The notes under the pieces were generated by a model. That model did not search any database. It was not told the origin of the DNA and saw nothing but the letters and a program-made list of their open reading frames with translations. Positions 12,146 through 24,277 of a stretch of DNA of 64,000 nucleotides are shown here, one piece after another; positions within the stretch are counted from its first letter, which is position 1, and each line of letters begins with the position of its first letter. This DNA comes from Prostheceraeus crozeri (lineage: Eukaryota > Platyhelminthes > Polycladida > Euryleptidae), in NCBI GenBank assembly GCA_907163375.1, contig CAJQUW010015346.1, forward strand, positions 62,001 to 126,000, given 5' to 3'. Position numbers and translations under genes: made by a program.

Positions 12146-12834
12146 GTAAGTCATTTTTAAGTAGGGTTTAAAAAGTAGGTTTAAGTAAGTTTTTAGGTAA
12201 GTCAACGTACTGAGAAGATGCTTATGAGTACAAAAAGATAATAATTCAATTGATTTGTGCCTTCAATAAAGGGTTATCAAAAATTAATTGCAATTAATTG
12301 TTGTCAGCAATCAATTAATTACGATTACTTATCATTGCCGTTTGAATAGACCAATTCTTGATTTTGAATTTTTTTCTCTGCGTTATTTCACTTCAACGAA
12401 TGAGACAGCATGGGCCTCCATTGCCTGACCAGTCGCATAATGGCTAATTATTAATTTGAATAGTGACTTTAGTTGACCCATTACGTGAAATGAATATAAA
12501 TTGCGTGTGAATATCAATGAATTTCATTACAAACTTTAGCTGATACATAGTGATAGTCAATTAGGTGCTTAATTGCTGAAACAAGTGAATGAAAAGTCAC
12601 ACGTGCCTGTAATAAAACATAAAATAGAGTTTTCAAAATTATTACAAAGTGATTGTAGGCCTAATATAGAGATATTAAGCACATTGTGAATAAAGTAGTT
12701 CCTGTTTAGAATCCTGAGAGCTATCAGTTTGTGAATAAGATTTGTTGAGTAAGATTCGCATTGAAATAAATCACTGAAGTTGTGAGGTTTTTCACACGGA
12801 GGTGAGTGGTGATGGAACTACAGGCAAGCCAGTC

Positions 12835-13040
12835 AAACAATTAATTTCAATTGGCACCATTCAATCAATTCCAATTGTTCGATTGCACCATTCACTAAGG
12901 CGGTAATTACAATTGTTCGATGGCATCATTCAATTAATTGCAATTGTTCAATGACACTAGTCAATCAATTGCAATTGTTCGATGGCACTATTCAATCAAT
13001 TGCAATTGTTCGATTACCACTCAATGAATTCCAATTAGTC
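12835..13040. repeat. 31-bp degenerate minisatellite in the intron
   Basis: At least four adjacent units of about 31 bp are seen, built around CAATTGTTCGATGGCA and the palindrome CAATTG; further units upstream are more diverged. Confidence 0.85.
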
Positions 13041-13214
13041 TTTTATAACCCCAGCTTTGAATACAACTCAGACATGCGCATTTGGAAAGTGGAAGACTTT
13101 CCTTCCAAAATTAACAATCTCAATGCGTCTGTGAAACGCCATTCTACAGCTATATAGTTACTCATGTTTGCAACAAAGCAGAAGGACGACTTATAGATAT
13201 TCAAACAATTCAAA

Positions 13215-14075
13215 TGATTAGGAAAATACGCAAAAATGAGAATGTGTCTTTACTTTGTAGCTAATATCAAAAATCGATATGCAACGTACAAAAAGTAGCA
13301 AAATTCTGGCCTCCAGCAGATGCACTTTTTAGTTTTAACCCTCGCCCCACTGACGGGGGATTTTCGCTCCCATGTGCTGATCTCCCAAACTATTGCACCA
13401 ATTTTGCCAAACCACACATCAATCGAATAGGCATTGAAAGGGGATTCAGAAAAACAGCATTTAGTTCATCCCCGGGCTGCGGTGAAGGTCAAAATTTGAA
13501 ACAACGCCAATTTCCATTAGATCGCTAAAAAATTGAAAATGACAACAAAATCTAATAAACCATACAATAATCTAAAGGTCTGGTTGAGGTGGTTAATCAT
13601 TGTATTAGATGAGGTCAAATTATTCAAACTTTTAGCTCAAAACAAATAGCACTAAAATCGTACATTTTAGTATTTAGCTTCAGCAAGTGAAGAAACAACC
13701 CAATTCTGTGAACTTTTATCGAGAAACTGAGGCTAAAAGCAACATGATTCTGTTTCAATACTTGTTGATCAGATGTAGAACTAAAAACTACAAAATTAGT
13801 AAAAGAACATAGTTTAAATTAGCATTTCAAATTTCAAATATGCACACATAATAAGCAGATAATTTCAAATTCAAAGATTTTGCACTTGTGAATATCTCTA
13901 TATTAGGCTACTAGTAAAAATCTGTTTTGTATAATCTCAAAACAATTCAAATGATTTAGAAAATACACAAAAATGAGGATGAGTCTTTAGTAGCTAATAT
14001 CAAAAATCGATGGTCTTCGTACAAAAAGTAGTAAAGTTCTGACCTCCAGTAAATGCACTTTTTAGTTTAAAGAGG
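13215..14075. repeat. Direct duplication of about 115 bp within the intron
   Basis: The sequence from about 13215 to 13335 recurs at about 13949-14075 in the same orientation, sharing words such as CTAATATCAAAAATCGAT and GTACAAAAAGTAG at roughly 85-90 percent identity. The first copy ends exactly where the piggyBac-like TTAACCCT end begins, so an insertion may have separated it from its right half. Confidence 0.75.
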
Positions 14076-14892
14076 ACTACATGTACAGCAAGAGTGTGAC
14101 ATCTGGAAGGCTTCATTTGTTTATAGGTGTATAGGCTATAGATTTTGCTTTTGTTTGGCAAAGTGTTCAAGGATTCTTTGCAATGTATCATTGGATTTCT
14201 GACAACATTCCACACTGACTACTCAAAAACAGATTGTGGTTTTCGCAATCGACAGTTTACAGTGAATACAGTCAATACAATGTCAAAAGTTGAACAAAAT
14301 TCAAAACGCTTATTTCCAACTTGGAAAACGTCGTACAAATATACACAACATTGTGTTGAGTCATAAAATGATAAAAATGTCTATATACAATGAATGATAG
14401 ATGGAGGATGAGATGCACAAGTAAGTGAAAAGATAATACGGATCGGAAGAAGAGGCAGTGTGTAAATCATTACATGCATAACAAGTCAACAATTTCAAAA
14501 TTGATCATGAATAATCTGGAATTGAAATACATTTATGTTCTATAATATTAACACTATCTCACGTCTTAGTATTCTTGTGAATGAATAAGTCTTAGTTATA
14601 ATTTTACATCTCTCCTGGATTAATTTCTTGTTCATATAGCAATTACAATTTATTTATAAGTTTCATTACAAGTTTTGGAGACCCGGTCAATATATAATAC
14701 CAGGACAGATAGATATGCAGGTAACAAGCAGCTAATCATTTAAAAATATAAAAATTCATCAAGTAACACACCTGTAGTGAAATTGACAATATTTGAGAAA
14801 TATAAGTTTTGTGTTGCAATGATCGGCTCTCCGTGTATATCGCCCGTTAGTTATGTATTGACTGGGTATAGTTTTGGTTTGCAATCTGCTTC

Positions 14893-14920
14893 ATGTTAAG
14901 GGTATGAATACCCTTAACAT
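14893..14920. repeat. Perfect 12-bp hairpin
   Basis: ATGTTAAGGGTA and its exact inverse flank a four-base loop (TGAA). It lies in the intron; no function can be read from it. Confidence 0.8.
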
Positions 14921-15554
14921 CAAATCGATTTTGTTTGCTTTTGTTGGCACTTTCATTGTTAAAAGATATGAACAGGCTTATAAGTTTCGTAGACATTCTT
15001 AGTAGTGTTCAATCCGGTTCACCAAAGAAATCAAACAATAAGAAGCATGAAATATCAAAGTAGACTGCTTTGGCATAGCATCAAGCTATTAAATTAGTGA
15101 CCTGTTTTATCTAAATGCCTGGATCATTTGCAATGCAGCATTTTGGAATACGCCTTTAGGCTTTCTATGGGAAAACGGTAAGCTGTCACCCAATCGCAAT
15201 AAAGCCTCGGTGATCCGGACATCGATAATCCAGAAACCATGTCATCCGTGCGAAGCAATATGAGAAAACGAATTAGCTTTCGCAGTATTTTACTAGTCTC
15301 ATCTTGGGTTTAGTTCGTTTTCGATGCTTGAAGGTTACAGTAGGCCTAGATCACATGTATCTGTTTGCTGTCTTTCTTGACATGTTGCTTGATCGAATAA
15401 CCACGTTGAGGTTATGAAAGATTTCTTTAGAGCTTCTCATTAATGATGCCAACTTTTCATGTTCATGTATAACAATGCAAACTTCTGACATGGCTTGTCT
15501 CAGATAAAAGTGAACACTTTTGAAACTTGCTAATGTCACACGACCTCTCTTCAG

Positions 15555-15879
15555 ATGGCACGGTCTTGGAGAATTCTTCCGTCTGGCAGAATACGTTCCG
15601 GATTGGGAGACGAAGATCGTGGAAGATAAGATGGGGAGAATTACTGAAGAGGATAAGCGAAAGGAAGCTGAGAAGAAGTATCAGCGAGAACATGCTATCA
15701 AGAATTATGTGAAAGTTTTGAGCAGAGGAGGAGATCCTGACACTGTCAGAATTCTCAGTCAAATCGAACAGGAGAGACGGTACGCAGAACGTGATCGTAA
15801 ACTCCTCAATGTTCTTCGACATCACAATGTCCTGCCTGGAGGAATGATCCAATGGGGAGAGAAGAAGACGAGAGGATAA
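15555..15879 (+). CDS. Secreted charged protein, exon 2
   Basis: Begins after CTTCAG and continues the Arg codon split by the intron, then WHGLGEFF; ends at TAA in 15877-15879. The segment is strongly charged and helical (EEDKRKEAEKKYQREHAIKN), with no Cys and no known motif that I recognise. The frame matches exon 1 exactly, which supports the join. A possible ATTAAA poly(A) signal lies near 16100. Confidence 0.78.
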
Positions 15880-15889
15880 TTTCATCCCA

Positions 15890-18800
15890 TTGAAGACACA
15901 TAGACATCTCTTCGCATAGACATCTCTTCACGTAGAAGTGTCTTTACATAGACATCTCATTGAACTGTCAAAGACAACGATTTTCATTCCTGGTCGCAAA
16001 CATCTATTGTGTGATACAAACGTGTGTGGATTACTCATACGAGATTATGTGACGGAATTCATCGAAGAATTTCGATTACGACGGCATTCATTTGTGAAGT
16101 AATTAAAGCAGACTGATATCATGTTTTTATTCATTGCAATAGCTTTATGCTGTATTGTGTAATTAAAAGATTTTGAAATACAAACAGGATAGTTTTGATT
16201 ATTTGGAATGTAACATTCAATGGCACTTTAATTATGAAATATGTATAAAAAGTTCACTCAGTTTTTGAACAGCAATGTTTGCATTTTCCACTGTAAGCTT
16301 ATGCCTGTATGTGTGTGCATCTGAGTTACCGATTCTTTGCAGTTCCCGCCGTGATTTAAGTCAAATATTTTTCTGTGTATTCAACGTGAGGTTGAAGTTT
16401 CGTGTACTGCGAATTGAATTTCGTTGGGACAGCCATACTGTAAGGTCAGGGCTTACGTTGTAGCTTACGTTATGCAATCCATCAGCTTGGTGGGGCATTC
16501 CCAGCCGTACTGACTGATCACTTTAGAGAGAAACGCAGTGCGTACGGCTATAGATTAGAGAATATACTGGAATAAATTCCGCAAGGAAGGATGTAGTATT
16601 CATGCGCAGGTGAATTGGCACTCTGCAATTATTCATCACCTTCTGAGCAACATTACAATCGTAATACATAAATTTCTGTATTTTATGATATGTCATAAAG
16701 ACCAAAATATATCATAGATATTTTTCAAATAAAACTTGATAGCATATGAGTGATTTATAATACTGATCGAGATCCTGCAGTAAATTTCCTGGATCTGGAA
16801 TATATATTTAAGTTTTTCGTTATTTTTGAAATCTGCTATGCATTCCTACAAATTCCACCATCAAAGTTTCAAATCATTAAGAAACAGGGCATGAATTTGC
16901 ATCTATCTAAGACAATTGGAAGGTGATTTTTATGACAATGTATCATCAAACTTCGTCGTCAGAGAAGAAATTTTTATTTTCAAGTTATAACGTAGGTAGT
17001 TGATGATTTCTAAGTGGATTCTGCTGACAGTATTGATAAAGGACTCTTAGTATGTTCACTGACATAGTATGGAACAAACGTACTTGCCTAAACGTGCATG
17101 GTTATGCATGTTGCGCGACAAGTGCAGAAATTGCTACATCGTAGCATTTCACTGTATAGAGTTAAAGTCTTCGACCATTGCGTTCTAATATCTACCCTAT
17201 AAATGCAATAATGTTGCAAGTTTTGCCTGCTGCATCAATAACTTATTTCACTTATTGCAAAGATTATAAATGAGAAACTTCGAATAATAGCGCAGACCTT
17301 GTAGGCCTAATACATCTTCCACTGTCTTTAGTCAATATATTATGAGGATTTCGGTGGCAGTTAAACGACTTTTCTTATAATCTGATGAACTGAATGAAAT
17401 GCACCCATGTCAGCAGGAAACATTTTTACCTTTTCACTACGTGATATTTCTCTGTACCCAGGCCCTGAGATAAAGTGCTGCGTGACAAGGTATCAAGATG
17501 GCTTGTACATGTATTGATAATTCAGACATTTCTAGATGCATGTATATGGTCAATTTTTGGGTCACGTAGCATTGTGGGTCACGTAGTTTATAGACGCATG
17601 TCAATATTTGGGTCACAATGAAGTTCCAACTCCATGAAATGCGTGCGAAATAACGTCGCAACGCGTGGAATTGCCTATATCTGAAATATCGACATCTTTC
17701 CTCCTCATTGTTAGGAATCATCCGAAAAAAGAAACTTTTGAATTGCTAGAGTCTTGATTGCCTTTGCATAGCGCAACACAGCATTTCAGAGGGAAAAGAT
17801 GATTATTCACAGACAAATCGAAGATGTGCTGTCTGTGAATACATTTCTGGTCATCGATACCTAAGCGCCGTGATTGCAAAGGTCCTGGAAAGTTCAAAGT
17901 TTTGCCTGGACCGCACACTTGCAAGCACTTGATTGGATACGGACAAGCAGATTCTACGGAGGCTGAGTCATTATTCCTTCATTCCAAGATCATTTCACGA
18001 ATCTTGACGAGATAAAAAATTACAAATACAGCAGGGACAAGATTGTTTCGAGGCGGAACTCCATGTGCCATGAACCGTCAAAAATATCGGGATGAATCAT
18101 ATTTGTTGAATGACAGCTATAGCCTACACTTACCGGCATGTTATGTGATTCTGGGTGACTCCAGATAGCATGCGAGTTGAGAAGTCTGTCGACAGTTAAG
18201 GCGTTGGACGCCAAAGGTCCGTCACGCTGTGCGAAATTCAATTTTAGTTTTTACTTTTGATCAATAAATTTACTTCGAGTCTGATAATCTATGACTTGCT
18301 CGTGATATGCATCGATCGTTATGTTAGGCTGTGTCATGCCTGCAAGGACTTCAAGACTCCTGAAAGGGCCTAAACGGACGAAAAGTCTACCGAATAGAAT
18401 AAACAATTCTTGATGAACTGGTAAACAAGTGGATGTTTTTAGAATGAGACTATGGTGTCTTGATAACATGAAAGATAATTCATTCAAAGCGATTATCAAT
18501 TTATGAAAATCAATGACATACCCAAACAGCAAAGATAAAATCGCAAAATCGCCTGTGGAATCGTCTGGAAGCATGTTGGAATATCATCGCTTGCAAGTTG
18601 CAATGGATTATGAAGATCATAAGTCTGTGGGTATGTCGTCTGCAGACTTTGTAACGATCCAATTCCATCCATATTCGAACAGGTGACATATCTCATGTGG
18701 ATCCTATTCTAGTTATACGGCATTTACATCAGAAGCTATATCCAATTAAAGACAGAAGTCCTGAACTAGACTCACTAACAGAGTCCAGACTGGTGTCATC

Positions 18801-20590
18801 CTAGTCATCTATTGTCCTCTCTAGACAAGAGAGGGCAATAGCATAGATATCTGATCTCTATAGCTTCAGTAATGTACAACATCGGAATTTGATCGTCGAC
18901 TCTGGACTGTAAACCACACGCTCCTAATGCCACTGTTGCTCTACACGTTGTGAGTTTCGGAGTTCTAACTTCTAGCACAGCAATAGGAGTGGAGGTGTTA
19001 AATTCTACGGTTAAACCCCTAATAATGCGACGCTGTCGTTAGTAACAATGATTGAATTTCCAAAGCCCATAATGTTGCTCCGGATGTTTACTAACATTCG
19101 GGGTTCTCTGGTGTTCTTGATTAGTGAGTTGCATTCGGAGTTTTTCATCTTACTTTACCCTCATTTTTGATGTGCATAACATTTTGTTGCAAATGAAATT
19201 GTTTTCAATACTTTTAGAAAAACTAAAATGGATATCAGACTGAAACTTTAGGACGTTAGACCTGTTCTTGATATTGGTCAATGTGGTCATTTAGTCAAAA
19301 GGAGTAGTCTCATCCTTATACGCGCAGCATTCCGTTGCAGACAAACTGCAGTGTAAACGATCGAAAACAAACTCTAGGTTGCTTAGTACTTAATCGAGTA
19401 TTGAAACTCGACAATTAGTTCATCTACTTTCCCCTTTTATTTTATGTTGTGCTTTAGACGTCTGCTGTGCTCTTGCCATCATATACTCGCTCCCACAATG
19501 CAATCGCGTTCAAACACAATACATACATGTATCCGAGTAGCGTGAAAGTGTTTTGAAGACCAATTGTCTTCCTTTCCGCTTGCTGTGCGTAGTATTGTTG
19601 TACTTCTGAACTCCTTACATGCAGGTAGCACTGTAAAACCTGACCATGCACATAAACCTGAAATTATTATGGACTAAGTAACGCAGGAAAGAAAGTCGTA
19701 GATCAATTTGATCAGAAAATCGAATAATTCTGTTGTCGTCGTAAGACTGTTAGATGGCCACGAAATTGTTTTTCTATAACATACTTGACGTTTCGGCTTT
19801 TAATGCTTATCTGATATTGAAAAAGCGGTTATTCTATGTCAACAAGACAATTTCTCAGAACCCTGTCAAAGCAGTTGGTATATACTTGTGTACAGTCTAG
19901 ATTTCGTCGCAACAGGCATTTGCCAATGTCTTCAAAGGAAGCAGCTCGTTTGCTGGGACTTCTGCCCGAGTTTGTTCCGTCAGATCTTCAACAACAGCGC
20001 AATAAATTCGGAAGGTGCGATATTCGTTCCAAAGTGTGTCGCTCCCATTGTGATTCGTGCCAAAAACCAAAATTTCCAGCACACCGGCGCATGATCAAGA
20101 AATGTTTTTGTCTTACTTGCTAGACAGCCATTGTACCTTTTGTTTATATTTTCCTATCCCAATAGTCGATTATTGTCCAAAGTATTTGTGATTCTGTGTT
20201 TAATGCTTATTAAATAAGAACAGAAATGATAAACGGTTTTGTTGTTGCGAAATCGAGGTACATGTACATTTTGAGTGTGCGATATATATAGGTGGCAATA
20301 GCAGGCCTACATTAAATAAGATACAAAATGCTTTTAGGAATCGACTCGAAACTTTTAACGTCCAATTTCAGATAAACCTCATGAATCTTCTTAATTCAAA
20401 ACACAGATAATAAAGCTGACAATTCTAAAAATGCATATGAAAAACTTTTGCAACAAAATGGTACGTGCATAAGGATGAGGCTCCCTCATTTGAGCAAAAG
20501 AATAGAAATGGAATAGAAATTATATATTTGTGTGAATAAGAATCAGATGATAGCAAACAATAAAAGAATGTCCACGATGAAAGTCATTAC
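15890..20590. other. Long gene-free stretch
   Basis: Only short ORFs without domains are seen on both strands. The 95-codon ORF near 19836 was considered and rejected. No terminal repeats were found. Confidence 0.35.
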
Positions 20591-20595
20591 ACAGC

Positions 20596-20988
20596 TCAAA
20601 TTGATATGTTGATGAATCCATTGCAGTACAGCGACATATATATGATGAAAGAGTTCCTCCGCTGTTCTGTTGCAAATTGTTCCATAATTATTCTTCCAGA
20701 TCTTCCACTTGTTAGTAACGTGATTGGATGCATAATATGGTTGTCAGAAATTTCAGACAGTTCGAGAAGACAGGCACATTCATGATCAAAACCACAAATT
20801 ATACGGTGGGCTCGACGCTGCAACTTCTCTAGTTCTTTACACAAATATTGTGGCATTCCAACAAACAGCGGAGAACAATACTCAAGCAGTGAACACAACA
20901 AAGAATTATACACAGCTATGAGGTCATCTTTACTTAATATACACTTCAAAACTCTAAGACTTTGCAGTCTAAACACCTTTGTATTCAA
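20596..20988 (-). mobile_element. LINE fragment, reverse transcriptase C-terminal region (CR1/L2/Jockey-like)
   Basis: The 130-codon frame reads YNSLLCSLLEYCSPLF, then LCKELEKLQRRAHRIICG. This 'S.l.YC.pvw......l..lQkrA.rii' pattern is characteristic of the region after the RT domain in CR1, L2 and Jockey LINEs. The copy is truncated 5', as LINE copies usually are. Clade is not resolved from this piece. A TTTC-type microsatellite follows at about 21060-21090. Confidence 0.75.
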
Positions 20989-21054
20989 AATGTGTTTGAG
21001 AACTTGTATCGCAAAATAATGTCATATACCGCTTTTGTATTGACAGTGAATAAA

Positions 21055-21095
21055 GCATTTTTTCTTTCTTTCTTTCTTTTTCTTTCTTCGATACA
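21055..21095. repeat. TTTC microsatellite
   Basis: A run of TTTC units with minor interruptions lies next to the LINE fragment. Confidence 0.8.
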
Positions 21096-21761
21096 TATTG
21101 AAAATGATGAAGGTCATTTTAGAAGCGCACGGAAGAAAACATCTTTATTTACTTTTTTATTCATCTGAACAAATGGCATCAATCTGTCCTAATATAAATT
21201 TTGATGTGCGAATGAGATTCTGTTGTTTTTGCATTATTAATGCAAGTACTTTCGAAATGGGTGTTTTTTATTTTATGTGCCTGCATGTTCTGTTATATTC
21301 CCTCATGCACATTCTGTGATGACGAACATTCTGTCATACACGAATATAAAAATAGACCATGGATCAGATTCATGTTCCATAACAACTAGCTTCATTATTT
21401 CAAAACCACCTTTATACTTGAACTTTCGAACATATTGAGATTTGCATTGTGTAGGCCCACTGTTCACAAAATTCAAGTAAACAGCAGCTATAACTCTGTT
21501 GATCTTGGTATAGCAATGCATACAGCAATGTTTTGTGAGTGACAAAACAAACCATTTCCGATTTTCCCTTTAGTTTAGAAAAAAATTAAATGCCTCTTTA
21601 ACTTGTCAGGTACCGTGCTTCAAACATCACCTGTATGTCAGCATGTTGCAGCCGTAATTTAATGCGACGTTTATCTGGATAAGAACGAAACTTTAAGAAA
21701 ATAATTGTATAAAAATCAAGCACAGTGAAAAGTTTTGGCGCGTTCAAGTTTGCAAAGAGCA

Positions 21762-22694
21762 TCACGTGAGGGCTACATATCGATGATCAATGGCTCCTGT
21801 AACACTCAAAACATAGAGAGACTCTGGTGCAGTATTACGGACAGGGAATGTGGCCAAAGACACTCCGTTTATTATCAATTTGTATTCACTGACATGACTC
21901 TGTATTTCTAAGAGAAAATTCTGATATTTCCCCAGTTTAAAATTGTCAGGACGAACTTCATCTTCCCATTTGCCTTTATCCATGGAGTTTAAGGCAATAT
22001 ATTCCTGGAATAGTCCAAGACGACAACTGATGTGCAATCCGATATCTTTGGAATCCACACTCGGTATGACATTGCAGCAAAAAGTCCCGAACTTTGTCCT
22101 CCCCATTATGTGAAGGATTCGACCGGGTTTGAAACTGTTTGGGATGTCATACACACGCGAATGGTCTTCGGTAACATAGCGAGGTTGTAGAACAGATGGA
22201 AGTGGAAAATTCAGATGAGAAGGACCGCCTGACTCGACGTTGGTCTCGCGATAAAGAGAAATGTTGACGTCACCGTGAACTGCGAATTTATCGATGATGG
22301 ATAATGGGAACCGATGAGCGAATTCTGCCACATGATGACCGTTGAAGGCGATCATGCACCGACAGCGCTCGACAAGGATCATGATCTCGAACCGCTCTCC
22401 CCTGGTCAGCGGCTGAGGATGCGTACGCTCTTCATAATCCCATTTCCCGTAGATCCGGCTGTTCCGCACAATCTCATTCTCCTTCATCCGACAATCGAGA
22501 TGCAATCCGATGTCTTCACGAGCACAGAGGTTGAGGGAGAAGCGGTCACTGGTGACCAAACCATTGACAGTGAATAATCTGCCAGGCTTGGGAGAAATGT
22601 CGAATGAATAAGGACTTGTAGGGTCTGTAATAGTGACTGGAGGGTCCGGTTCATTCTTCGATAGAGAACTGCAGCCAGATGATGAAGCAGACAT
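21762..22694 (-). CDS. Tandem-repeat galectin, single exon
   Basis: A 310-residue protein with two galectin domains. Domain 1 is about residues 28-150 (PGRLFTVNGLV, IGLHLDCRM, IVRNS, GKWDYEER, FNGHHVAEFAHR) and domain 2 about 178-308 (PGRILHIMG, IGLHISCRL, IALNS, GKWEDEVR, INGVSLATF). Sugar-contact residues visible are His65, Arg69, Asn78, Trp85 and Glu/Arg 88-90, and His221, Arg225, Asn236, Trp243 and Glu/Arg 246-248. The Asn of the usual HxNPR motif is Asp67 in domain 1 and Ser223 in domain 2, so ligand preference may differ. There is no signal peptide, as usual for galectins. I chose the ATG of MSASSS; the frame is open 14 codons further up. The absence of introns is unusual. Confidence 0.9.
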   Translation of the reverse strand: MSASSSGCSSLSKNEPDPPVTITDPTSPYSFDISPKPGRLFTVNGLVTSDRFSLNLCAREDIGLHLDCRMKENEIVRNSRIYGKWDYEERTHPQPLTRGERFEIMILVERCRCMIAFNGHHVAEFAHRFPLSIIDKFAVHGDVNISLYRETNVESGGPSHLNFPLPSVLQPRYVTEDHSRVYDIPNSFKPGRILHIMGRTKFGTFCCNVIPSVDSKDIGLHISCRLGLFQEYIALNSMDKGKWEDEVRPDNFKLGKYQNFLLEIQSHVSEYKLIINGVSLATFPVRNTAPESLYVLSVTGAIDHRYVALT

Positions 22695-22759
22695 GATAGC
22701 GCAGTCACTGACAGACTGCCGCAGAATGATCTGCACACACGTGAAACGTCACGCCTAAA

Positions 22760-22830
22760 ATGCTCTCTATAAAATTGACGCTACGACGTCAGCTAACGTC
22801 ATGATAACGGCATTGATGTAGCGGATGATT
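22760..22830 (-). promoter_or_regulatory. Candidate galectin promoter
   Basis: On the minus strand a TATA-like TTTTATAGAG lies near 22770, about 75 bases before the chosen start, and two TGACGT-type (CRE-like) half sites lie just upstream around 22785-22802. This is suggestive only. Confidence 0.35.
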
Positions 22831-23941
22831 GGTTAAAAGTGAATGTTTACGATGCAGCTCATACTGCTCATACAGTGGGAAATCATACAACAGGGAAGGA
22901 TTAGTGTGGTTCTTGGAAAAGATTCTCTCTCCCTAATGCTAATCGTAATTTCTCTGAGTGAATCAGAAAAGTTATATGGACGTAGTTATGGCAACTGATA
23001 AGTGAAGACTTTCAAAACGTGATTCAATCAATTGCTATGTAATGTCTTCTTCATTATAATTACAGTATCATGTGATTATATACACGTATACAGTGTTTAT
23101 ATAATTGTTATATGATCGCACACAATAATTTCGCTATTAAACTAGGAGAACAGAGAATTTAAATATCATTTGACTTCTATAAAACTTACAGTAAATCTAA
23201 AACAACAGAAGGGCATGACTCCAATATTGACTTGAAGAAATGATATTAATAAACCCAATATACAAGCTGTTAGAAGTTATAAAGACTTTATATGTTCTTC
23301 TTGAATATTGAACCGCTGAGATTTCAATTGGCCATTTATTATTTTACTAAAATTCCAATAGAACTACTTCGAACTTATGAATGAATAGAAATCCTTAAAT
23401 AATGGAATTTCTATTCATTCATTTCGAAGTATTGGAATTTTAGCGAAAGAATAAGGGACCTGTGTAGATGTTAATTCAGTGTTATTCTGAATTTCTAATC
23501 ATATATTCAACACCAGAAAATATTTGAATATGTCCCCTATAAACTCATCAAAAGTACAAGGTTTCAAATTTAATCATCAGAAACATCCAATTCACACTTT
23601 TTACCGATCAAACGTCTGAGTTTGATTTCAAAGGATAAATTATGACTATTTGCTGAGAATAATATAATAAGCAGTATTTCAAATTTTGTGGCAGTTTATT
23701 GATTTTCATATTCAAAAAGCATCAAAAATATCATAAATAGGATAGTTTTTCCTTAAAATTGATCAAACATCGACAGTAGATCAATCGATATTTGATGTGA
23801 AGATCGCATCAAAAAGTAAAAAATGAAATTGTTTTAAAGCACTTGTTATGATTATTTAAGGAGTTACTATAACATTGCTTAATCGAAGTTGGTAGGTAGC
23901 AAAAACTGGCGCAGGCCTGCACATGCCGTCACGGGTTACTC
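22830..23941. other. Gene-free stretch before the Polinton
   Basis: AT-rich with no gene. It holds one strong hairpin repeat (23348-23442). Confidence 0.35.
23348..23442. repeat. Long imperfect hairpin, MITE-like
   Basis: Arms of about 42 bases (TAAAATTCCAATA, ACTTCGAA, ATGAATGAATAGAAAT and their inverses) enclose a loop of about 12 bases. This is the shape of a foldback or short MITE. Confidence 0.8.
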
Positions 23942-23947
23942 CACAAG
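23942..23947. repeat. Polinton target-site duplication, left copy
   Basis: CACAAG here is repeated exactly at 50821-50826. Six bases is the usual Polinton target duplication. Confidence 0.9.
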
Positions 23948-24267
23948 AGTAGCAAAGTCTTGCCCCTTTCCCACCCATTTGCACTTTAAGTACATGACCT
24001 TGTTCCATTCATCGGAGCACACGCCCACGCATCGGCGCACGTGGTGACTAAGAGGACATGAAGCGGAGCACTTGACATTCATCGGAGCACTTGACGCCGG
24101 GGCACTTATCGACGCATTGGTTGCACTTGGCGCACTTGGTTGCTAAGAGGTCATGAAGTGGAGCACTTGACATTCATCGAAGCACTTGGCGCCGGGGCAC
24201 CTATCGGCGCATTTGATGAGTCACGGTAGGGTATATAAGGAAACGCGCTGTCAGAGAAAATCATTCT
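23948..24267 (+). repeat. Polinton left terminal inverted repeat
   Basis: Matches the right repeat (50615-50820, inverted) over its outer 110 and inner 95 bases. It is 320 bases long against 206 on the right because it holds an extra tandem copy of a 94-bp unit (starting at 24052 and 24146) rich in GGAGCACTTGACATTCATCG. The inner end carries a TATA box. Confidence 0.9.
24232..24238 (+). promoter_or_regulatory. TATA box of the polymerase gene (within the left repeat)
   Basis: TATATAA lies about 40 bases before the ATG at 24278. The right terminal repeat has the same box facing inward, so both arms start transcription from the repeats. Confidence 0.75.
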
Positions 24268-24277
24268 CATTCTAACC

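Larger units (their letters stand above)
12146..15554 (+). other. Intron of the secreted-protein gene
   Basis: Begins GTAAGT and ends CTCTCTTCAG, both good splice signals, phase 2. The intron holds a 31-bp minisatellite (about 12835-13040), a direct duplication of about 115 bp (13215-13335 and 13949-14075), a piggyBac-like end at 13335 and a short perfect hairpin at 14893. None of the small ORFs inside is convincing. Confidence 0.8.

Noticed and set aside
15190-15235. GGTGATCCGGACATCGATAA-like words resembling Tigger ends
   Set aside because: Only one end, no TA-flanked partner, too short to call.
19836-20123. 95-codon plus-strand ORF with several Cys and Arg residues
   Set aside because: No domain pattern, two overlapping ORFs in other frames of similar length, and no splice or promoter support.
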